This document shows positions 16,716 to 24,429 of a stretch of 35,163 nt of DNA, one piece after another. Origin of the DNA: Bacillota bacterium (GTDB lineage: Bacteria; Bacillota; Clostridia; Christensenellales; Aristaeellaceae); assembly GCA_023443705.1 (NCBI GenBank), contig JAEZTD010000250.1, positions 1-35,163 of the forward strand, read 5' to 3'. Under the pieces are notes generated by a model that ran no database searches, was not told where the DNA came from, and worked only from the letters and a program-made list of their open reading frames with translations. The position numbers were made by a program, and so were the translations under genes. Within the stretch, counting starts at the first letter, position 1; each line of letters begins with the position of its first letter.

Positions 16716-16742
16716 GGGAGCCGGGCTTTTCGCCCGGCTCCC
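16716..16742. terminator. Hairpin between convergent genes
   Basis: An 11-bp perfect stem GGGAGCCGGGC / GCCCGGCTCCC with loop TTTTC, 7 bases after the hydrolase stop and 17 before the convergent oxidoreductase stop. No long T-run; it likely serves both strands. Confidence 0.75.
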
Positions 16743-16758
16743 TAAATATCGGCCACTG

Positions 16759-17871
16759 CTACTCCACGATTCCGTGCAGCGCGGAGCGCTTCATCGGCGC
16801 GCCCCGGTCGTACTTCGTCTCGAGGGTCAGCGTGCGCTCCGCCACGGAGCTCTTTTCAAAGGCGGTCATGATCTCCAGAACGTGCAGCGTCTGCTTCCAC
16901 TCGGCGCGGAAGGACCGTTCGTTCAGAAGCGCGTTCGCCATGTCCGCGAGGCCCAAGCCGCGGCTGTTCTCCTTGTAGTCATACATCAGCGGCAGCTCGC
17001 GAAGCTGCTTGTCCTCCGGGCGGTAGAGCCGGATGGGGCCGGAGAATTCGTTCGGGTCGGGCACGAACAGCGTGCCCTCGGTGCCGTAAACCTCGATGAA
17101 GCGGGACTGCTCCCTCGGGAACTGCACGTCGAAGGTGGTGAAGATCGTGCCGATGGCGCCGTTTTCAAAGCGCATGATGCCGCTGACGTAGGTGGGCACA
17201 TCCACATCCACCACGGTGCCGTAGAGGGGCTGGCTGGTGATGGTGCGGGTGGGGAAGCTGGCCTTCACCATGCCCGTCACCTTTTCGACGCCGCCCACCA
17301 GGTTCACGAGCGCCGTCAGGTAGTAGGGCCCCATGTCCAGCATCGGGCCGCCGCCGTGCTTGTAATAGAATTCGGGATCGGGATGCCAGGATTCATGCCC
17401 ACAGCCGATCATGAACGCCGAGCAGCCGACGACCTGGCCGATGTAGCCGTCGTCGATCAGCCGCCTGCAGGTCTGAATCCCCGCGCTGAGGTAGGTGTCC
17501 GGCGCGCCGCCCAGAAGAAGCCCCTTGGAGGCCGCGAGTTCGCTGAGCGCCTTGCCCTCCTCATACGTGGCCGCCAGCGGCTTTTCGGAGTAGACGTGCT
17601 TTCCGGCGAGGAGCGCCGCCTTCGTGACCGCGTAGTGCTCGTAGGGCCGCGTCAGGTTGAGCACGATCTCAATTTCCGGGTCCGCGAAGATATCTTGCAT
17701 CGTATCATAGATTTTGAGGTTCGGGTACTTCTCTTGGGCCTTTTCCGCCTTTTCCCGCTTCAGGTCGCAGATGCCGACCAGTTCGATCTCCCGGAAAGTC
17801 TCGTGAATGTTCTTAAGATAGATGCCGCTGATGTCGCCGACGCCGACGAGGCCGACCTTTACCGTCTTCAT
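16759..17871 (-). CDS. Gfo/Idh/MocA-family oxidoreductase
   Basis: NAD(P)-dependent sugar or polyol dehydrogenase family, 370 aa. N-terminal Rossmann fold with GLVGVGDISG (residues 8-17), the ELVGICDLKREKAE strand and the EKPLA catalytic-lysine motif (Lys in HVYSEKPLAATYEEG). GGGPMLDMGPYYLTALVNLVG in the C-terminal domain is the usual substrate-site segment. Start ATG at 17871 follows GGAGA by 7-8 bases; the frame could begin six codons earlier, inside the ribosome site. It lies 18 bp downstream of a sugar isomerase/epimerase, a frequent pairing in inositol- and keto-sugar degradation. Substrate unknown. Confidence 0.92.
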   Translation of the reverse strand: MKTVKVGLVGVGDISGIYLKNIHETFREIELVGICDLKREKAEKAQEKYPNLKIYDTMQDIFADPEIEIVLNLTRPYEHYAVTKAALLAGKHVYSEKPLAATYEEGKALSELAASKGLLLGGAPDTYLSAGIQTCRRLIDDGYIGQVVGCSAFMIGCGHESWHPDPEFYYKHGGGPMLDMGPYYLTALVNLVGGVEKVTGMVKASFPTRTITSQPLYGTVVDVDVPTYVSGIMRFENGAIGTIFTTFDVQFPREQSRFIEVYGTEGTLFVPDPNEFSGPIRLYRPEDKQLRELPLMYDYKENSRGLGLADMANALLNERSFRAEWKQTLHVLEIMTAFEKSSVAERTLTLETKYDRGAPMKRSALHGIVE

Positions 17872-17889
17872 GTCGATTCTCTCCTTCAA

Positions 17890-18708
17890 TTACAGACCCA
17901 GCGCGTCGCGCAGGTAAGCGCGCGACACCATCGCCGAGTGGTAGTTGCAGACCGGCTGCTTATCCAGTTCCACGCATAGAACCCCGTCGTAGCCGCCGTT
18001 TTTCAGTTCCTTCACGACGCCTTTGAAGTCCACGGTGCCCCAGCCCAGCGGCAGAAAGCGCGCCATCGGCCATTCGGGGGAGACGGACTCGTCCGGATCC
18101 ACGTCCTTCAGGTGCATGTAGTTGATGCGGGGCGCGTACTTTTTCGCGGCCTTGACCGCGTCCATACCCGCGAGGGTGGTGTGGGCGGTGTCGAGGCATA
18201 GCCCGCAGAGGGCGGGATCGGTATTTTCGAGGAAAAGGTCGATCTGCTCCTCGCTGAAAACCGGCGTGTTGGCGTGGGGATGGAAGCAGGCCACCAGACC
18301 TTTCGACGCGCAGAGCGCGCCGATCTTATCGGAAAGCGCCGCGTAGGCGAGAACCTTCTCCCGGTCGGTGGGCCGGTCGTTGGGCGCGTCATTCCACATC
18401 ACGCCCTGCAGGTTCAGGTAGGTCGCGCCGATCTTGACCATGAAGTCGGTAAAGGCCACCGCCTTCTCATAGTCCTTCTCAGGGTCGTCCGAGTAATGCA
18501 GGTAAAGGTTCGCCATCTCAAGGCCGTACTTATCCAGAAGGCGCTTGACCTCGGCGGCGTCGCCATCAAAGTAATCGGTGATGAACGCAAAATTCTCCAC
18601 AGCCTCGTAGCCCAATTGGGCGACTTCCTTCAGAAACTGCTCAAATTCAAAGCGGTAGTTGTCCTTGTGGTTGACGAGCCACGTCCAGCCGGTGTACGCG
18701 ATCTTCAT
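17890..18708 (-). CDS. Sugar phosphate isomerase/epimerase (xylose-isomerase-like TIM barrel)
   Basis: 272 aa, AP-endonuclease-2/IolE-like barrel. Start ATG at 18708 with AGGAGG 6 bases upstream; the much longer open frame upstream is a shadow of the AraC gene. FHPHANTPVF, the GLCLDTAHTTLAG segment, YMHLKDVDP and VELDKQP supply the metal-binding His, Asp and Glu residues typical of this superfamily. First gene of a two-gene minus-strand operon with the Gfo/Idh/MocA oxidoreductase and divergent from an AraC regulator, which probably controls it. Possible roles include inosose dehydratase or keto-sugar epimerase. Confidence 0.88.
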   Translation of the reverse strand: MKIAYTGWTWLVNHKDNYRFEFEQFLKEVAQLGYEAVENFAFITDYFDGDAAEVKRLLDKYGLEMANLYLHYSDDPEKDYEKAVAFTDFMVKIGATYLNLQGVMWNDAPNDRPTDREKVLAYAALSDKIGALCASKGLVACFHPHANTPVFSEEQIDLFLENTDPALCGLCLDTAHTTLAGMDAVKAAKKYAPRINYMHLKDVDPDESVSPEWPMARFLPLGWGTVDFKGVVKELKNGGYDGVLCVELDKQPVCNYHSAMVSRAYLRDALGL

Positions 18709-18811
18709 GCGGTGCCTCCTCGTGCGTATTGGTACTGACATCATAGCACAGAGAACGTCGGCTTTGTTGCCAAATTGGCGCGGATTTCTGCCATAAGTAG
18801 GCCTCGTAGGC

Positions 18812-18840
18812 TTGCGCGGCGCGGCGCGCGGTGGTATGAT
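18812..18840 (+). promoter_or_regulatory. Putative promoter of AraC regulator
   Basis: TTGCGC (18812-18817), 17-bp spacer, TATGAT (18835-18840), 30 bp before the GTG start. Confidence 0.65.
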
Positions 18841-18870
18841 GCCTGATGACGGGAGAAAGGGGGAGACGCC

Positions 18871-19659
18871 GTGAGCCTGGGCTATTTTTATGAGGATATC
18901 GCCCACAGTGCCCGCGTTTTCACCGGGCACAATCTGACCTTTCCGATGCATCTGCACATGCAGGCGGAGCTGATCTACGTGCCTGCCGGGCGCACCCTTG
19001 TGACGATCGAAGGCAAAGCGCGCGGGCTGGAGGCGGGGGAGGCGGCGCTCGTCTGGCCGGGTTCGGTGCACGGCTACGATACGCAGGGGGAGAGTGCGCA
19101 CATCATCGCCATTGTGGACGCCTCGGTGCTGGGCGACTACCGGTTGCTTCTCACCGATTACGCCTGCGCCGATCCGTTTCTGGCCCGCGCGGCGGTACAT
19201 CCGGACGTGGGGCATTGCCTTGAGACGCTGGCGAAGGAGGCGGAAATCTCCGAGCCCCTGCGGCGGGCGTACCTGCGCGTCGCGCTGGGGCGGGTGGTGG
19301 ACGCGCTGACGCTCGTGCCCCGGCGTGCTGCCGGCGGGCCTGATGCGCTGCACAGCCTTCTGACCTACATCGGCGCGCATATCGCGGAGCCGATTTCGCT
19401 GGACAGTCTGTCAAAAGCACTGTTTTTGAACCGCTACACCATATCCAAGCTGTTTTCAGAGCGCGTGGGCTGCGGCCTGCACGCCTATGTCAACGCGCTG
19501 CGCGTCTCGATGGCGGAAAATCTCCTTCTGGACACCCAGATGGACCTCTCACAGATCGCGGAGCGCTGCGGCTTCGGGAGCGAGCGCACGTTTTACCGCG
19601 CCTTCTCCGAGATTCGCGGCGCCGCGCCGGGCAGTCTGCGAAAGGTGCGGGGGCGGTAG
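18871..19659 (+). CDS. AraC-family transcriptional regulator
   Basis: 262 aa. N-terminal cupin-like sensor (about residues 15-75; HLHMQAELIYVPAG and GEAALVWPGSVHGYD) and C-terminal double helix-turn-helix (about 165-262). In the latter ISLDSLSKALFLNRYTISKL is the first HTH and DLSQIAERCGFGSERTFYRAF, shown here only in outline, is the second HTH with the conserved GF-x-S-x-x-x-F-x-R-x-F pattern. GTG start with AAAGGGGG 7 bases upstream. Divergent from the isomerase/oxidoreductase pair, so local control in response to a sugar is the simplest inference. Confidence 0.92.
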   Translation: MSLGYFYEDIAHSARVFTGHNLTFPMHLHMQAELIYVPAGRTLVTIEGKARGLEAGEAALVWPGSVHGYDTQGESAHIIAIVDASVLGDYRLLLTDYACADPFLARAAVHPDVGHCLETLAKEAEISEPLRRAYLRVALGRVVDALTLVPRRAAGGPDALHSLLTYIGAHIAEPISLDSLSKALFLNRYTISKLFSERVGCGLHAYVNALRVSMAENLLLDTQMDLSQIAERCGFGSERTFYRAFSEIRGAAPGSLRKVRGR

Positions 19660-19792
19660 AAGGGAGCGTTCTGACCAAAGGATGCACACCAGGCACCTCT
19701 GGCGATCAGATGATGATATTGTTCGTGCGTCGGCAAATCGAAAGAGCGACTGAAATCGTCGGAGCGCCGGGCATCCGCCCCTGATAACTTGA

Positions 19793-20152
19793 TTATTCTG
19801 TAATCTCCCAGCCCTGTTTGAAAAGGCGATACGTCTCGAAAGCTTTACATTCCTCTTGGCCATCGATGATGAAGGAATCGTCGGGTAAACCAATGATGAG
19901 AGATAACTTTGAGGCCTCAACAACATCCGCCAGGTGTTCGTAGCTTGCGGCCTGAATATGCGGTTCGATGTTGAAATTTACCAATCCGATCCCGGCATAG
20001 ATGATTTGTGCGGTCTCGTCATCGTGCGGATCCTTTGCCAAAACGACGTGCTTAGCCATGTTGTTGGAACCGGCGCTCATTCCGATGGTGATCACATCCC
20101 TCGCTTGGAGGACGGGGATCAGGCCATAGTCTCTGATGTAGGCAATCTGCGG
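19793..20152 (-). pseudogene. Peptidase E-like (S51) gene, 5'-truncated remnant
   Basis: The open frame encodes the C-terminal 120 residues of an alpha/beta peptidase: RDYGLIPVLQARDVI, then IGMSAGSN with the nucleophile-elbow serine (GxSAGS), then VNFNIEPHI with the expected histidine. Intact proteins are about twice as long. Upstream of codon P at 20152 a TAA interrupts the frame and the family similarity ends abruptly, so the N-terminal half is gone. The break marks the left limit of recognisable pre-insertion chromosome and is a candidate left junction for the degenerate integrative element. Base composition is lower in GC than the genes to the left. Confidence 0.7.
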
Positions 20153-20155
20153 TTA

Positions 20156-20484
20156 AAGCACGATTTTCAGCATGAAACAGCGCTTTGCATATCGAACGGT
20201 GCATTTAAGGGCGCAATGCAGGCGGCTGGTTTTAGTCCAAAGGACGAACGAGAAATAAACGCTGTGTATAAGATACGGCAGCCCAAGCGTCAAAAGGCGC
20301 CAAGGGGATTGCGGGCCAAAGAACATGGCTTCCATGTTGAGTATGATTCCACTGGAGGTGCAAGCGTTACAAGGAGCGAGAACGGGGCGATTCGTCCTCC
20401 CTGACAGATTCTCCGGGGGCCTGGTATAAGCGGCTCGATGCGGCGTATAAACGCTCTCAAACGAAAATACAAGGGAAGCAATGA
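20156..20484 (+). pseudogene. Degraded coding remnants of the left element
   Basis: A plus-strand frame runs to a TGA at 20404 (containing NGAFKGAMQAAGFSPKD and REINAVYKIR) without an identifiable start after the 20152 breakpoint. A second frame then gives DSPGAWYKRLDAAYKRSQT...QGKQ ending in TGA at about 20483. Together they look like the end of one gene broken by a frameshift, or two gene ends. The last 50 bases are shared with 25034-25085 in the right element. Family not recognised. Confidence 0.4.
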
Positions 20485-20527
20485 GTGGGCGTCATTTCGA
20501 TGGCATCCACTTTTATGTTAATGGGCA
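20431..20527 (+). repeat. Backbone repeat I, left-element copy
   Basis: 97 bases matching 25034-25130 at about 80% identity without gaps, including an exact run around ACGCTCTCAAACGAAAATAC and a shared TGGGCGTCATTTCGATGGC. It covers the 3' end of one gene and the start of the small membrane-protein gene. Confidence 0.8.
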
Positions 20528-20763
20528 TTTTAGTGAGGCAAGCACAGAACGTGCGGGATAACGAAAAAGTGAAGGCGCTTATAATGGTAGGCTGCTTACT
20601 GGTGTTTACCATAGTCAAATTGCTGTTCTTGCGGAATGTTTCGTTGGGCGCCATTGCTTCGGCAGTATATTGGGGCGCAATGCTTGGGGTGGCGTCTCTG
20701 CTTAGCAAAAGATGGGACAGGCACAAGGCGAAAAAGCGTGGATCGAGTTATGTAGAGGAATAG
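20485..20763 (+). CDS. Small membrane protein of the left element
   Basis: 92 aa from a GTG start preceded by AAGGGAAG; the start follows the TGA of the upstream remnant by one base. Two to three hydrophobic segments (STFMLMGILV; ALIMVGCLLVFTIVKLLFL; AIASAVYWGAMLGVASLL) and a basic tail (RWDRHKAKKRGSS). The shape recalls phage holins and other small element-borne membrane proteins, but no family is recognised. The first 15 codons are duplicated at 25088-25130 in the right element, where the rest of the gene is replaced by different sequence. Confidence 0.55.
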   Translation: MGVISMASTFMLMGILVRQAQNVRDNEKVKALIMVGCLLVFTIVKLLFLRNVSLGAIASAVYWGAMLGVASLLSKRWDRHKAKKRGSSYVEE

Positions 20764-20786
20764 GCGAAAAATAGAAGTGGGGGGGA

Positions 20787-20884
20787 GGGGTATTTCCTTC
20801 TTCCTTGTTCCGATCCACACCCTGAGAGAGGGTAGCATGAAGGCATATCGCTCTATATGCGAATGGTTCCTATTCATGTGCAAA
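20787..20884 (+). repeat. Backbone repeat II, left-element copy
   Basis: Gapped similarity (estimated near 70%) to 26435-26527. Shared anchors are CTTCCTTGTTCCG, CATATCG, and GAATG-x-TTCCTATT followed by GCAAA/CAAA. Same order and orientation as the other backbone repeats. Confidence 0.6.
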
Positions 20885-20974
20885 ACAGCTTCCCATACTG
20901 GTTCTCATATAACATGCCTAGAGGGTTTGATTTGAGAGTATAGTCGAATCAAGTGGCACAGGAGTTTAGCATAT

Positions 20975-21157
20975 ATGAGTGAAGAGTTGGAGTTTGTAGA
21001 TGTTTCCTTTTCTCGGGGATTGGAGGTCTATTCAGTAGCGCGAAAACGATATGGATACGTTGTGAGAATTATGAAAAACATTACAACTGGAGAAAAGATA
21101 ATTACTGTACGATTTTATGATAACCGAGAAGTTGTTTTATTTGTATTTACAATTTGA
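20975..21157 (+). CDS. Small AT-rich ORF, unknown
   Basis: 60 aa (begins MSEELEFVDVSFSRGLEVY). GGAG lies 10 bases before the ATG, a little far. Strongly AT-rich compared with the surrounding chromosome. No family recognised; could be the start of a gene truncated by decay, since the following 400 bases hold further short AT-rich frames. Confidence 0.35.
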   Translation: MSEELEFVDVSFSRGLEVYSVARKRYGYVVRIMKNITTGEKIITVRFYDNREVVLFVFTI

Positions 21158-21614
21158 TCGGGAAGTAACATAATTCATGCTGATCTTTATAAAAATGTAG
21201 TTTTAAAATACGTTCAAGCATTTAATGATATCGAGTCAGAATCTAAAGTATCAATGTATTGTTCACTAAATTTATGCGAGAGAGTTTCTTGCTTCAGGTT
21301 TATGTATAGAATTATAAAAGGCAAATATAGTAACGCCCATTCGCTCAGAGGGAGAGAGAATATTGTTACGAAACACACAAGTATTTACGATACTTCGGAT
21401 GGCGGATTTATAAAAAATGCAGGTTGTATAGAAATGAGCGATATATAAATTATCTATATATTTTTCTGTTTTACGCATATGTTGCGCAATTAATTGTTGG
21501 TATTGAGATGAAAGTGTGATTTTTATTTTTACCTAACCGCCCCCTTCCTCAAACATCAACACAGGTGTGACTTGGAGATTGTAGCCATTCTCCCAAATGG
21601 GTAAAAACGGAGAT
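21158..21614 (+). other. AT-rich decayed stretch
   Basis: About 450 bases of low-GC sequence with one 64-codon frame (21254-21448) lacking a convincing ribosome site. No recognisable gene; interpreted as eroded interior of the left element. Confidence 0.5.
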
Positions 21615-21661
21615 AAGTGGTCATTTTCAAGCTGGTTGTGGTATTTATTATGGTCAAGCGC
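21615..21661 (+). repeat. Right-arm integrase-site repeat, left element
   Basis: 47 bases with 45 identical to 28360-28406. It contains GTGGTCA (21617), GTGGTA (21638) and a mutated ATGGTCA (21650), matching the arm-type sites of the intact element. Similarity continues patchily to the terminator (GTGCAAGGAGAACAAAG at about 21694). This identifies the stretch as the right end of a second, older element. Confidence 0.8.
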
Positions 21662-21730
21662 AGTTGAGGTAAACCGGCCTGATTGCGCAATTTGTGCAAG
21701 GAGAACAAAGGAAACCCCAATATATAATGA

Positions 21731-21753
21731 AAACCCACCGCTGTTCGGTGGGT
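21731..21753. terminator. First half of duplicated tRNA-type terminator
   Basis: AACCCACCGCTGTTCGGTGGGT hairpin. On the minus strand it is downstream of the displaced tRNA fragment and corresponds to the terminator of the intact tRNA at 28478-28500. It immediately borders repeat copy B. Confidence 0.6.
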
Positions 21754-21960
21754 CAAGGCATCGAAAAACCCTATGGTTTTTTCGATGCGAAGGAAGGAAA
21801 CCTGCGTGCGCCTGAAATCCTCACGGATTTCCGAGCGGCGCACTGACCAAAGGTATAAATAGCGCCACCAATATGCGTACTGGTGGCGCTATCCCGTTCC
21901 CGGCGTACACGCCGCCGGGAACGATTGAAACCCCTACCGAGACTTTGTTGATGGTCTGAA
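21754..21960 (+). repeat. 206-bp structured dispersed repeat, copy B
   Basis: About 91% identical to 955-1160 with the same ends. Hairpins: ATCGAAAAA...TTTTTTCGAT (about 21760-21787), ATAGCGCCACCA / TGGTGGCGCTAT (about 21860-21893) and GTTCCCGGCG / CGCCGGGAAC. It is flanked on both sides by the 19-base sequence CCACCGCTGTTCGGTGGGT, i.e. inserted in, or duplicating, a terminator. Confidence 0.85.
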
Positions 21961-21983
21961 CCACCGCTGTTCGGTGGGTTTGT
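21961..21983. terminator. Second half of duplicated tRNA-type terminator
   Basis: CCACCGCTGTTCGGTGGGTTTG, an exact 19-base repeat of the hairpin at 21731-21753 on the other side of copy B. Confidence 0.6.
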
Positions 21984-22028
21984 TGGTGGAGCATAGGGGA
22001 TTTGAACCTATGACCTCTACGATGCGAA
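21984..22028 (-). other. attL: displaced 3' end of tRNA-Ala
   Basis: 45 bases matching 28503-28547 with three differences, covering the CCA end, acceptor 3' strand, T-arm, variable loop and anticodon-stem 3' strand of tRNA-Ala. Beyond GCGAA the two copies diverge at once. The three changes fall in the T-arm, as expected for a fragment no longer under selection. This is the chromosomal tRNA end displaced by integration. Confidence 0.88.
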
Positions 22029-22127
22029 AGTGTACTCATAGTGTTTTGGTGTGTTTCGCCGTCCCGAAATACCCCTGAAATACAAGGGTTTGCCGATTGC
22101 CAAGTATGCCTAGTGTTGCTTCGTGTT

Positions 22128-22155
22128 GTGGTAATTGTGGTCAGAATTGTGGTCA
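22128..22155 (+). promoter_or_regulatory. Integrase arm-type sites, left end
   Basis: Three direct repeats, GTGGTA (22128), GTGGTCA (22137) and GTGGTCA (22149), about one helical turn apart. The same heptamer recurs at the opposite end of the element (28362, 28395) inside the other att site. Paired arm sites of this kind are the binding sites of the N-terminal domain of tyrosine recombinases. Confidence 0.65.
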
Positions 22156-22487
22156 AAATCCCGGGCTGATCGGGGTGTGTTTAGCCCTCCATGTCAAGCT
22201 GCCAATCATCAAAGAACATCTGTTTTCATTGAAAAAAATCGCATCAGCAGTAAACACCGGCATTAGTCGGAAACGTTTCCGTAAGCTATATTTGATCGAT
22301 CAACGATTGTCAGCGCATGTAAGGGGGGCTGCCTATAAACGGGCCGCTCTGATACATGCTATCTTCCTGCTTGCATCCCATCGAGCCGCACCACGCACAG
22401 ACCCTGAGGGGAGGGGACAATTACCACCCTATGCGCGCGGCTTGCGTCCGTCCCCAGAAGGTGAGATGCATGCAGAGACATGAGAAA

Positions 22488-22506
22488 GCCCCCCCTGGGG
22501 GAGGGC
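22488..22506 (-). terminator. Probable integrase terminator
   Basis: On the minus strand GCCCTCCCC pairs with the following G-run and GGGGC, then TTTCT, 63 bases after the integrase stop. Confidence 0.55.
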
Positions 22507-22569
22507 GAAGTGGGTCCTACTTTCCGCAAATGCAAGAGGCTGTCGCGATTTTTTTTGGCACCCCACCGG

Positions 22570-23715
22570 TCAAAAATGCTGTAGGGCTTCAAGGGCTTTC
22601 TTCTTGGTTTCCATGCTGCTATGAACGTAGGTCTGAAGCGTGAAGGCGACTTTGCTATGACCGATCAATTCACCAACCGTGCGAACGTCAACCCCGGCGC
22701 GGATCAGGTTTGTAGCGAATGAATGCCGGAGCGCATGGAGGCCCCGATGCTTCAATCCTGCCCGTTTCAAAGCCGCTGTGAGCGTCCTTCTGAGGTTGGC
22801 CGGGTCTTTGATCGCCCCGGATTCGGCAGAGAACACATACCCGTTATCCTGCCATAGTTCACCGGCTGCAAGCTTCCGCTCTGCATATAGCTTGCGTTGC
22901 GTCTGGAGAATTGCGGAGGTTGCCGGAACAATCGGGATTTCGCGCTTCCCTGCTTTCGACTTGGGCGCAGCGATGGACAGGGCGGTTTTGCGCTCGTCTT
23001 CCTTGGCATCGAAAGCCTTGACACGAACCGCTCCCTGCCGTACTGTGAAATGGTCTGCGTCTACATCTGCCCAGCGCAGCGCACAGAGTTCCGAAACGCG
23101 GAGGCCGGTATTGAGGATGAACCGCAGACAACGCCCATTGTCCGTATCGGGCAGCGATTCCATGAGCTTCTTTTGCTCGTCAGGCTCAAAGAAATCAACT
23201 TCGCGCTGTTCCATCTTGGGTTGCATCACGCCATCAGCCGGGTTCTTTGCAATGAGGCCGTTAATGACCGCCTGCTTGAGCGCGGCTTTGAGGACTTCAA
23301 TCATCTTCCGAACCGTTGCGGGCTGCTTGTCCTTGGACTGCTCATTGATAAAGCGCTGGATCTGCTCCACCCGCAGCTTTTGAAGCTGAACCTTTCCCAT
23401 GGAAGGGATGAGGTAGGTCTTGATATTTGAATCGTACACCGTTGCGGTCGATTCCCTGTGCGAGGGCCTGAAATACACTTCAAACCACGAATTCAGCCAG
23501 CCCGAAACCGTCATCTTGTCCGGCGCAATATACAGCCCTTCGTCGAGCTTCTTTAAAACGTCGCGCAGCTTTATCCGCACTTCGTCCTGGGTGGCAGCAT
23601 ATACGCTCCGCCTTATCAGGGTTCCGTTCGGCTTCCGTCCGCAGCTGTAAATGCCTTCCCAGCGCCCATCGGGCCGCTGACGAATGCAACCCTCACTGTT
23701 CGCTCTCTTGGACAT
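22570..23715 (-). CDS. int: Tyrosine recombinase / integrase
   Basis: Site-specific recombinase that integrates and excises the element at tRNA-Ala. 381 aa, similar in layout to Tn916/phage-type integrases: an N-terminal arm-binding segment (residues 1-65, GCIRQRPDGRWEGIYSCG), a SAM-like core-binding domain (about 68-165) and the catalytic domain (about 175-381). All active-site residues are present: Arg206 (TGLRVSEL), a Lys at 252/254 (PKSKAGKR), His327 and Arg330 (HALRHSF), His353 (IGHSK) and nucleophile Tyr363 (LQTYVH). Start ATG at 23715 has AAAGGAGG 6 bases upstream. The gene lies next to attL and reads toward it, the usual arrangement. It appears intact and may still be active. Confidence 0.95.
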   Translation of the reverse strand: MSKRANSEGCIRQRPDGRWEGIYSCGRKPNGTLIRRSVYAATQDEVRIKLRDVLKKLDEGLYIAPDKMTVSGWLNSWFEVYFRPSHRESTATVYDSNIKTYLIPSMGKVQLQKLRVEQIQRFINEQSKDKQPATVRKMIEVLKAALKQAVINGLIAKNPADGVMQPKMEQREVDFFEPDEQKKLMESLPDTDNGRCLRFILNTGLRVSELCALRWADVDADHFTVRQGAVRVKAFDAKEDERKTALSIAAPKSKAGKREIPIVPATSAILQTQRKLYAERKLAAGELWQDNGYVFSAESGAIKDPANLRRTLTAALKRAGLKHRGLHALRHSFATNLIRAGVDVRTVGELIGHSKVAFTLQTYVHSSMETKKKALEALQHF

Positions 23716-23884
23716 TGTGGGCCTCCTTTTCAACGCTGTTCGATAATGCTGCCTTTCGCATCGAAATAATCTCATCTCGTACCAACTTCAAACCAGCAGG
23801 AACATGAAGAAGCAACGCCTGTGCTACGCTGTCGCCATCTAGGACTGAGTTCTTAGTGCTATAGCCCTCTGTAACCCCTCCCAT
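23693..23884 (-). CDS. Possible small ORF overlapping integrase start
   Basis: 63 codons ending 22 bases inside int, in another frame. The position, directly upstream of and overlapping the recombinase, is where excisionase genes often lie, but the product (GGVTEGYSTKNSVLDGD ... VRDEIISMRKAALSN) shows no wHTH and no ribosome site precedes its ATG. Low confidence. Confidence 0.25.
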   Translation of the reverse strand: MGGVTEGYSTKNSVLDGDSVAQALLLHVPAGLKLVRDEIISMRKAALSNSVEKEAHNVQESEQ

Positions 23885-24108
23885 TCGAGATCGAGATTCG
23901 GGATCGGCTGCAATACGGCTTGCCAGTTGAGAAGTGGGAATGGTACAAGACCTCCGATCTTAAGCCATACATCCCGGGCTATGCGACCGGGGAGCAGATA
24001 GGTCGCGTGCTTCGAAAGCTGGCGAAAGAGGACTCGCGTATTGTAATCAAGACACCGGGAAACATTCGTCACTACCTGCTTCCGTTGGTGCGGTCTTCCT
24101 TCATGTAG
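23875..24108 (+). pseudogene. C-terminal remnant of a replication-type protein
   Basis: Open frame from just after a TAA at 23872 to TAG at 24108, about 77 codons: FEIEIRDRLQYGLPVEKWEW, then DLKPYIPGYATGEQIGRVL, then IRHYLLPL. It lacks a proper start (only an internal TTG) and looks like the winged-helix tail of a primase/helicase-type protein of phage-like elements, lying directly before an iteron-like array. The family match is an inference from the general pattern; the N-terminal bulk of such a gene is missing. Confidence 0.4.
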
Positions 24109-24114
24109 GGGGGG

Positions 24115-24359
24115 AGTTAATGGGGTTAAGGCGGAGTTAATGCGGAAATCGCGGGTGCCTTAACCCCGAAAACCCTTGTATTCATTGGGTTTCCAGACCG
24201 TAGTTAAGGTTGTTAATGCACATTCTAATGAGCTGTAAGAAGTTGGTGTATAAAAAATAAACATAGGGAAATGTGCCTTAACTGCATTAACAAGACCAAT
24301 AAAAAGCCTTGATTTATAAGGGTTTGTGGCGTGATTCGGGGTTAATGCGGTGCCTTAAC
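24115..24359. repeat. Iteron-like array of GTTAAKGC units (candidate origin)
   Basis: Ten copies of GTTAA(G/T)GC-like octamers in about 245 bases without a gene. Six are forward (24116, 24125, 24136, 24203, 24212, 24341) and four inverted as GCCTTAAC/GCATTAAC (24157, 24275, 24284, 24352). Some form tight inverted pairs, e.g. GTTAATGCGGTGCCTTAAC at 24341-24359. The middle is AT-rich (TAAAAAATAAAC at 24250-24261). This is the layout of a replication origin or of an operator array, right after a replication-protein remnant. Confidence 0.6.
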
Positions 24360-24429
24360 ATCCTTCACTTCCATGTCGCCCGCGCCCGTGCGACCGACAC
24401 GACCAAATCAAAAGTGAACAAGGAGCAAC

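Larger units (their letters stand above)
22029..22569. other. Left end of intact element (540 bp, no gene)
   Basis: Holds the integrase arm-type sites (22128-22155) and the integrase terminator (22488-22506). The rest has no gene that I can support. Confidence 0.55.

Noticed and set aside
18709..19380. Upstream extension of the sugar isomerase frame to 496 aa
   Set aside because: Antisense shadow of the AraC gene. The isomerase has a strong ribosome site at its ATG at 18708 and normal length from there.
19660..19700. Fragment of the 206-bp repeat (CTGACCAAAGG)
   Set aside because: Only 11 bases match the repeat; too short to support.
21254..21448. 64-codon ORF in the left element
   Set aside because: No ribosome site, odd composition and no family features. 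Treated as AT-rich debris.
24115..24359. CRISPR array
   Set aside because: Units are 8-10 bases, irregularly spaced and in both orientations, with no constant spacers and no cas genes nearby.
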